Source of the DNA: Stenurella melanura
Taxonomy: Eukaryota > Arthropoda > Insecta > Coleoptera > Cerambycidae
Assembly: GCA_963583905.1 (NCBI GenBank)
Contig: OY757318.1
Span: 34,857,640-34,921,639 of the forward strand
DNA length: 64,000 nt
Reading direction: 5' to 3'
Shown here: positions 58,901 through 64,000 of the stretch, piece after piece
Layout: every line of letters begins with the position of its first letter
Numbering within the stretch: position 1 is the stretch's first letter
The notes under the pieces: generated by a model
Database searches by the model: none
Seen by the model: only the letters and a program-made list of their open reading frames with translations
Told to the model about the DNA's origin: nothing
Translations under genes and position numbers: made by a program

Positions 58901-60595
58901 TTCGCTAGGTACGCCAATATGCAAGCTAGACTCGCTAAACCACTGAACTACCGTCTATACGATTTTTGTATAGACATTTTTTTTTAAAAGAGTGATATTA
59001 AGAGAGATATCATCGAGGACACTAATACAATGGACACACTATAGTAAAAGAATATTATTTTATACTCTCGAGGAATCTCAATTCACCGATAATATGCCAA
59101 CTTTTCGATTGTTGTTCAGCTTTTTGGTGGCTTCAGATTAATAATTTTCAATATTGGAAAGTGTCTGCATTTTAAGATTATATACATAATAAATATATTA
59201 AATTCATGCAGAATTATAGCAGTTTTCTGATCAGTTAACATTTGAAAAATAGCGTACCTATTGTCTTTTAACAAAATAAGAAATAATATTACAAAATGTC
59301 GCTGAATTAGAATCAATTATAAAATGACATAATTTAATCAAAGTTTTTATCGACAAAATCAACGAATACGTTTCCATCCGGTTTTCTGATGAGGTTGTAG
59401 TCTACAGCTTAATTCATACACCTTGTATGTACAAGAAATATGTGACTAAGTAAACCACATCGAATAATATGACATACAGTGCATTGTGTTTATAGATGTT
59501 TTCACTTGTAGAGGTTAGAAGTTAAGTATAAAGTCACGTAAGAGATATTACTAAAGTAATGAATGACTTGTAAACCGCAATAGGATATACTTTTACAAGA
59601 TAATTATGTTTGAAAAAATTATGCATAAATAACCAGCTTTTGTAAAATACATAAGAAACTTATATAAAGTAAAAGTAAAAGAAATAAACGTGCAAGTACG
59701 TCAACATTTATAACTATTTAAAAAAATTAATTGTCACCGCAGTCAACACGGGCGATTTCAATAAAATAATACATGCAGATTATATTGTTTATACTAATAA
59801 ATAAATGCTTACCATGCATCCGAGATCTTCATCAGCGTACAATCCAGGAAAATGTTTCTGATCCCCACAATAAAATGAAGTTTCGGGCAACTCCACTCTC
59901 GACGCAAAATTGTCATCAAAATTTTTATCATAGCCTACTGGATAGTACTCCTTTGGAGCATTCATCACTTTTCCCACACTGTTAGCGTACTTAGAAGTAG
60001 GTCTATGTGTAGTAGTTGTAGTAGTACTGGTAGTAGTCTTCATTTTCGCTAACATTTGTTGTCTTTGCAGGAGCGCTAATTCCAAAGCCTCCTCTGTTAC
60101 ATTGTTGGCAGCTAGAATGGCAGCTATGGAATTGGAAGAGTGTTGAGGTAAAGGTGCAGGGAGTTCATTGTTGGGAGTAGGTAGAGTTCTAACTGCGAAA
60201 TTAGTACTACTAATTTTATCTTGCGCTTGCATTTGAGTTTTTGGAATTGCTACGACAGCCATTACCTTAGCACCAGAAGGACTAACGGGTAGTTTACCTA
60301 CGGAAAAACGAGAAATAGAGGAAGGCATAGCAGAAAAAGAAGGAACTACGATACCCATAACAGAAGGTCTTGCTACAGAGGAAGGACTAGATTTATAAAC
60401 AATAGTAGGTCTTTCATCTGCAGGTGGTATAGGTTTAAATGGAGGCACTACTTGGGACAATGAAGAAGTAGTGGACTTTTTCATCGCTGTTTGGACTGCT
60501 CCGGAGGCCAAAGGTGGAACAATTTGCATAGGAGGAACCGGTACTGCTTCTATCGATGCCATCGGCGAGGGAGAGCGTACTGTTATTGAATTCCC
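43715..60595 (-). CDS. CPAP1-like cuticular chitin-binding protein (partial, last two exons)
   Basis: Exons 60595-59813 and 43972-43715 (minus strand) join in frame (GCM/VFHVC; donor GTAAGC, acceptor TTTTCCAG), giving 346 residues. The N-terminal 210 or so are Pro/Ser/Thr/Ala-rich and disordered, with a TTTSTTTTTT run. A single CBM14 (peritrophin-A type) domain follows with all six cysteines: FYC, LGC, HVC, FLC, LKC, VDC. FPGLYADEDLGCMVFHVC and CNWWFYVDC are signature segments. A short polar tail ends KTNDKD. One chitin-binding domain with a long linker fits the CPAP1 class of secreted cuticle proteins. The upstream exon with the signal peptide is beyond the acceptor at 60596-60597 and is not in the window. 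Intron length 15.8 kb. Confidence 0.88.
43973..44945. other. CPAP1-like intron, unassigned part
   Basis: AT-rich intron sequence, no elements recognised. Confidence 0.4.
44950..45540 (-). pseudogene. Decayed reverse-transcriptase fragment
   Basis: On the minus strand, after a broken stretch, GMGQGSIIGPILLKNI (about 45150-45105) matches the RT block GVPQGSIIGPILFxxYI, followed by a Ser/Thr-rich continuation with a shift. No other domain is visible. Old non-LTR copy, sense to gene 2. Confidence 0.55.
45541..46430. other. CPAP1-like intron, unassigned part
   Basis: Nothing recognised. Confidence 0.4.
46432..46530 (-). other. tRNA-like / SINE-like segment
   Basis: The minus strand contains gtgggttcgattcccatta, a good Pol III box B (GGTTCGATTCC), preceded by a weak box-A-like element about 50 bp upstream. 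No full cloverleaf can be drawn, so a tRNA-derived SINE relic is likelier than a tRNA gene. Confidence 0.35.
46870..48128 (+). pseudogene. Jockey-type non-LTR retrotransposon, RT region to 3' end
   Basis: + strand: EHFTELQRLRLTEYITEVFN, GAIFLDVAKAFDRIWHECLL (RT palm, about 46893-47025), ALYTDDTAIIAHG (YxDD box, about 47180-47220, in another frame). It continues with NLQEAASLLEEWCNKWKVKA, WYDTVKYLGVIMDRSLTW and RTLIAPIETNASPWFVRNAD to the ORF2 stop at 47778-47780. At least two frameshifts and a stop disable it. GC content is high relative to the surroundings. Past the stop, about 48058-48125, lies an ORF1-start-like ATGCCAGCGAAG frame that reads into the boundary. Confidence 0.85.
48130..49100. 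mobile_element. Helitron-like repeat element, copy B
   Basis: Shares with 22550-26285 the head (ccatgatacactgacaatat, accagaacatactttatatg), part of the tandem unit (48130-48265) and the tail (catgacattctaaacctatt), ending in the hairpin acttcactacgtggaagt (about 49078-49096). It contains gttacagaccgacagacaga, common in insect repeats of this kind. Unit order differs from copy A. Confidence 0.5.
49125..50655. mobile_element. Inverted-repeat element, no coding frame
   Basis: Outer arms: tataaattaaacactg..tgaatctaacaatatattat (49130-49185) and its inverse at about 50585-50650. A second paired block gccaataagtataggtagta (49290-49325) matches ttattggctccac side at 50545-50590, and actgccctgataag..acccccgtaaa (49688-49722) pairs with 50450-50492. 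The left arm holds an extra palindrome (ttgataaaggcttaac../ttgataaagacctaac.., 49190-49290). Confidence 0.55.
50656..51750. other. CPAP1-like intron, unassigned part
   Basis: No element recognised. Confidence 0.4.
51755..52440 (+). pseudogene. Non-LTR retrotransposon RNase H / C-terminal remnant
   Basis: + strand: LSDSQAALKTLRSY (RNase H, about 51895-51940), then LMADLLTGHCPLRYHI and CRYCDTAIETAEHIFCKC (knuckle, about 52110-52230), with stops and shifts. Same broad group as 1860-2300 and 60830-61150. Confidence 0.7.
52441..53277. other. CPAP1-like intron, unassigned part
   Basis: Contains atacagggtaacacg (about 52693), a possible transposon end with no partner found. Confidence 0.35.
53562..54258. 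mobile_element. 0.7-kb foldback element nested in the left arm
   Basis: Nearly perfect palindrome: acagacacacaaaa... / ...ttttctgtgcctgt ends, gagggtagacccatgtattt, cccctagcacccccttacaa, ctttcgttttcgagatagg and ttccggccattttgagagtt are each inverted in the right half (centre about 53900). The right arm of the enclosing duplication lacks it at the equivalent point, so it inserted later. Open frames within are palindrome artefacts. Confidence 0.8.
55480..56310 (-). pseudogene. Unidentified coding module in the right arm
   Basis: The minus strand reads MESTTYSTSSENEIET (about 56300), then LRRKIEKEKEIEKSSDGSNA and a block KKIRLLTNQNPIIFEGICAN, DLIAMEIKHHVSCF (about 55930-55830), then MSSIYEEYLEVDGYKSKRSI and ISRLFINAFTGKGVEIV near the centre (55695-55590). 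An ANDLIAxExxYHxxCY-like block occurs in a family of repetitive invertebrate proteins that I cannot name. Several shifts and stops break the frame. Confidence 0.4.
57186..57739. other. CPAP1-like intron with an unrecognised 99-codon open frame
   Basis: A + frame from 57299 to 57598 is open but shows no known motif, has no repeat partner here, and its start context is ordinary. Chance or a mobile-element relic. Confidence 0.3.
57740..58090. repeat. Dispersed repeat, inverted relative to 36150-36800
   Basis: ttactgcactttttatataa, acattctatagaatactctt and atttcaataaaatcggactt match 36190-36770 in inverse orientation. A short gacggacagacggacggac microsatellite ends it. Confidence 0.6.
58091..58870. 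other. CPAP1-like intron, unassigned part
   Basis: AT-rich, no element recognised. Confidence 0.4.
58873..58958 (-). other. tRNA-like segment (SINE relic)
   Basis: The minus strand has tagttcagtggtttagcg (box A) and gcaggttcaatccctgc, a perfect T-arm with box B. The acceptor stem does not pair (GACGGTA against TCGCCGC) and the middle is too long for a normal anticodon arm. So it is a Pol III promoter-bearing tRNA-derived relic rather than a gene. Confidence 0.45.
58960..59812. other. CPAP1-like intron, part next to the donor
   Basis: No element recognised. It includes the GTAAGC donor at 59812-59807. Confidence 0.4.
59813..60595 (-). CDS. CPAP1-like gene, penultimate exon
   Basis: Acceptor tgacatttctag, then GNSITVRSPSPMASIEAV in frame; the Met inside is not the start. 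It encodes the disordered Pro/Ser/Thr region and the first third of the chitin-binding domain (FYCGDQKHFPGLYADEDLGC) and ends at the GTAAGC donor (59812). Confidence 0.87.
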
Positions 60596-60829
60596 CTAGA
60601 AATGTCATGATTTATTATTTAATAATCCTTATAACTGGAACACTTGGTTAAAAACATGTTAAAAACTTTTAAAACATTTGTTTATTTTTTAAACAAATAC
60701 AAGATGTCTGCTGTATATGTGTAATTACGTATACCTTATAATTTTTTTTACTCAAGCCAATTTTTTTAATTTAAAACCGTTAACTGTTTTGTGGCTTATT
60801 TAAGGGACACATAACAAACGTAATCCTAA

Positions 60830-61150
60830 AATGGGAAAGAGGAAAGAAAAAATCCCACTGGAGGAATATTCCAGAACAAAGATGAGGGGAGAAGTTGCTA
60901 CACGCTTCTCGGCCTTGAAAGGTAGGACGTTGTCCCTTGGGATATCATCTTAATAGTATGGACATACAGTCCTACTGGAGTAATATTCCAGAACAAAGAT
61001 GATGGGAAAAGTTGCTACACGCTTCTCGGCCTTGAAAAGTCTAACTTAAGGCTGACGACAGTCCTTTTAACAGGACGTTGCCCCTTGGGATATCATCTTA
61101 ATAGTATGGATATAACGTGACAAATGCAGATACTGTGATACGCAACAGTC
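60830..61150 (+). repeat. Duplicated fragment of a non-LTR C-terminal region
   Basis: ctggaggaatattccagaac..gttgctacacgcttctcggc is repeated about 130 bp later, each copy followed by gacgttg/gacgttgcc and ttgggatatcatcttaatag. The second reads LEKSNLRLTTVLLTGRCPLG, the same module as at 52110. It is a tandem duplication of an old retrotransposon tail. Confidence 0.6.
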
Positions 61151-62750
61151 TTTTAGGTCAACATGAATAAAAGGATCGGCGACCCCTTCAATAATCTACA
61201 ATCTATAAGAACATTACCACTGACACGTAGTGAAACGGTAAATCCATGTGTTTTGGTATTTTTGTATTTTTATAGAAATACTATATATCCAAGTTACAGG
61301 ATTCATTCCAGTTCAAATTTTCACACTGTATGCACATTTTAAATAATACTTTCCTCTGAAGCAAATATGTAATTATAATGGGAATTTCTATTGACACTAA
61401 ATATCTTTGTCATATCGTAAATTACGTGTAATGCTTGAAAGGAATATTTTGTAAGAATACCTTGTAACGTTGGTTAGAAAATTATCTATATAGCAATTAA
61501 GTGCCCTTTAACAAATAACTGATGTATTAACAATGTATTACTAATTATGTTGGTTTTGAAAAATGCCTAATAATGAAAGTTTGCGTCAGTAGAAATATAT
61601 TTAAGAAAAGAAAATCGATATAATTTGCGAATATAATAATAAAAATTACTCCAATTAAAATGGATCTTACAGGTTTGCTTGAACTTTTAATTACGTAATA
61701 AATAAACAAATGTTAAAAAGTTCATTCAACTGTAAAGAATGGTTAGTTTTAAAGGTATACTTTGAGCCAAGTAAAAATATTCAAAATATACCAGCAGAGT
61801 TGTGATATAATCATACTCTTAGCGGTGAAATATTTTATTTGGACAAAATCGTTATAAATTTAGTATTGACGAATACCTAATAATAATTTACATATTAACC
61901 TACTTAAATAAAGTTTCTTTTCTTTTTTAGCCACCTTGCAAGTGTCAAGGTTTTAAACTAAATAAGATATTTAAGGTAATATTAGAAATATTGTATACGA
62001 TAGAATAAAATTAAAAGTTTTAAGGAACCCTCAACTTTATAATTATGTATCTTTAAAAAGGGGAAAATAGTCTTCTTTTACTGCAATTAGAGTTCTGTAC
62101 CTAAAACATATTAAAGTTGAATTATTCATGATACGATGTTAGGAATATTGAAACCAGTATTTTAGTAGAAGACACTGAAGATCCAATTTCTACCCGTAAA
62201 AATGTTCTCCTATTGGCATCCCTAATGCGAATAACAGAAAATTCTTACGGATAGAAATTGGATCTTTTTATACTATTAACACTTTGCTTCACCGGGACTA
62301 TAACGCAACATACGTTGGAATGTGATGTAACGATTGCTAGCAACCAAAACTCTAGCTGAGGTACTAGCCACAAAAAATTCGAAGGCGTTAGATGTCAACA
62401 CCGTTTTGGAATCACAGGACTGACGCTTTTGAGTTCCAAACGTTATTAATTAAGAACATCCGAGGTACTATTGAAACTGGTAGATCAAATTATAAAGGTT
62501 GATCCATCCTCTGGAAAAGCTTTTCGAGTAATCACTCTGTGTGATAAGCACCAGGATTACGAATGTGAATCTGTAATAATTATTTCAAAATAGAGGTAGA
62601 AATACAAGAATGAAGCCGCTGTGAAACTAGCAGCCAAAGATAGCAGCTTAAATCTACGAAAACACCCGAAGACGCATAGACGTTCGTCACAATCATAACT
62701 AGGGACATTACTAAATAAAACATTTAATCGCCGTACAACCAGTTAATACT
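61151..62750. other. Upstream intron sequence of gene 2 with one hairpin
   Basis: No gene. Inverted repeat agatccaatttctacccgta (62172) / tacggatagaaattggatct (62246-62265), loop about 50 bp: a small MITE-like hairpin without clear target duplication. Confidence 0.45.
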
Positions 62751-62754
62751 TCAT

Positions 62755-64000
62755 AATTAGGTTGTACTAAGCAATGTCTGTAAAATGGCGCCAACTCACT
62801 TGGATCCATAGGGTAGAGACTAGCCTTTTAAGATGTAAAAATTAATAACTTCACAACCTGTAGGATGTACAAAATTTCCATTTAGGACAGGCTGTATAAA
62901 GTCATTTCAAATGCGTCTGTAATGTGGCGTCAATTTGTCCCGAGTCCACGGGGCAACAACAACCCTTTCAATAAATAGAAATTAATAACTTCGCAACCAG
63001 TCCGATGTACACAATTTTCATTTAGGACGCGGTGTATAACGACATTTCAAATGCGTCTGTAAAATGGGGTCAATTTGTCTTGGGTCCACGGGGTTCAAAC
63101 AACCCTTTAAATAAATAAAAATTAATAACTTCGCAACCACTCCGATGTACATAATTTCCGTTTAGGACAGGGTGTTTAATGTCATTTCAAATATGTCTGT
63201 ATAGTGGCGTCAATTTGTCTTGGGTCCACGGGGTTGAAACAACCCTATAAATAAATGAAAATTAATAACTTAGCAACCACTCCGATGTACATAATTTCCG
63301 TTTAGGACAGGTTGTATAATGTCATTTTAAATACGTCTGTAAAGTGGCTTCAATTTGTCTTTGGTCCACGGGGTTGAAACAACCCTTTAAATAAATAAAA
63401 ATTAATAACTTTGCAACCAGTCCGATGTACATAATTTCCGTTTAGGACAGGGTTTATAAAGTCATTTCAAATGCGCTCTAAAGTGGCGTCAATTTGTCTT
63501 GGGTCCACGGGGTTGAAACAACCCTATAAATAAATAAAAATTAATAACTTCGCAACCACTCCGATGTACATAATTTCCGTTTGCAACAGGGTGTATAATG
63601 TCATTTCAAATACGTCTGTAAAGTGGCGTCAATTTGTCTTTGGTCCACAGGGTTAAAACAACCCTTTAAATAAATAAAAATTAATAACTTAGCAACCACT
63701 CCGATGTACATAATTTCCGTTTAGGACAGGTTGTATAATGTCATTTTAAATACGTCTGTAAAGTGGCGTCAATTTGTCTTTGGTCCACGGGGTTGAAACA
63801 ACCCTATAAATAAATAAAAATTAATAACTTAGCAACCACTCCGATGTACATAATTTCCGTTTAGGACAGGTTGTAAAATGTCATTTTAAATACGTCTGTA
63901 AAGTGGCGTCAATTTGTCTTTGGTCCACGGGGTTGAAACAACCCTATAAATAAATAAAAATTAATAACTTAGCAACCACTCCGATGTACATAATTTCCGT
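62755..64000. repeat. 140-bp tandem satellite, about nine units, running past the window end
   Basis: The landmark aattaataactt recurs at 62840, 62980, 63120, 63260, 63400, 63539, 63679, 63819 and 63959: a period of 140 bp (once 139). Units share gtccacggggttgaaac, ccgatgtacataatttccgt and aatttgtctttgg. The first two units are most diverged and the last are nearly identical, so the array homogenises towards its right. No ORF. Confidence 0.95.

Noticed and set aside
58873..58958. tRNA gene
   Set aside because: T-arm is perfect but the acceptor stem does not pair and the spacing is wrong for a cloverleaf.
62755..64000. CRISPR array
   Set aside because: Units are contiguous 140-bp repeats with no unique spacers; it is a satellite.

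Overview
The window is eukaryotic, AT-rich and transposon-dense. Spliced genes with long introns, a DUF745-type secreted coiled-coil protein, a chitin-binding (CBM14, six-cysteine) cuticular protein, and Harbinger, mariner, hAT-like, Jockey-like and Ty3/gypsy remnants all point to an insect, probably a beetle. The species is inference. There is no CRISPR, operon, rRNA or convincing intact tRNA gene.

Two host genes are readable from splice junctions. (1) On the + strand, a DUF745-like secreted Ala/Gln-rich protein has coding exons at 9954-9987, 10423-10700, 17925-18041 and 26816-27328. All junctions stay in frame, giving 313 aa. A TATA box and initiator-like CAGT lie upstream and poly(A) signals follow. 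(2) On the - strand, a CPAP1-like cuticular protein has exons 60595-59813 and 43972-43715. A 15.8 kb intron splits the chitin-binding domain, and the 5' exon(s) lie outside the window. The genes are convergent, and their introns and the gap between them are filled by mobile DNA.

Layout: 1-2.3 kb low-information sequence and a non-LTR tail. 2.5-4.2 kb a broken Tc1/mariner-like transposase. 5.3-9.0 kb a long inverted repeat with a complete Harbinger (5392-8177, TSD TAT) in its left arm. 9.75-27.4 kb gene 1, whose introns hold an RT remnant, a foldback element (11.9-13.0 kb), a non-LTR tail, a hAT-like remnant and a Helitron-like tandem-repeat element. That last element carries a MITE (23071-23303) and a DD39D mariner with about 500-bp TIRs (23567-25800). 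31.1-32.4 kb a non-LTR element. 33.9-36.1 kb a foldback element interrupted by an internally deleted gypsy. 37.5-41.4 kb an inverted repeat interrupted by a 3067-bp transposon (38158-41224) with an apparently intact three-exon, 723-aa transposase. 43.7-60.6 kb gene 2, whose intron holds RT fragments, a Jockey-like fragment, several inverted-repeat elements and a large inverted duplication (53.3-57.2 kb). 62.75-64 kb a strict 140-bp satellite running off the window.

I did not find a convincing new biological system. The most notable objects are the intact spliced transposase with its subterminal repeats, the repeated nesting of elements inside arms of long inverted repeats, and the 2-kb-arm inverted duplication carrying both halves of an unrecognised coding module.
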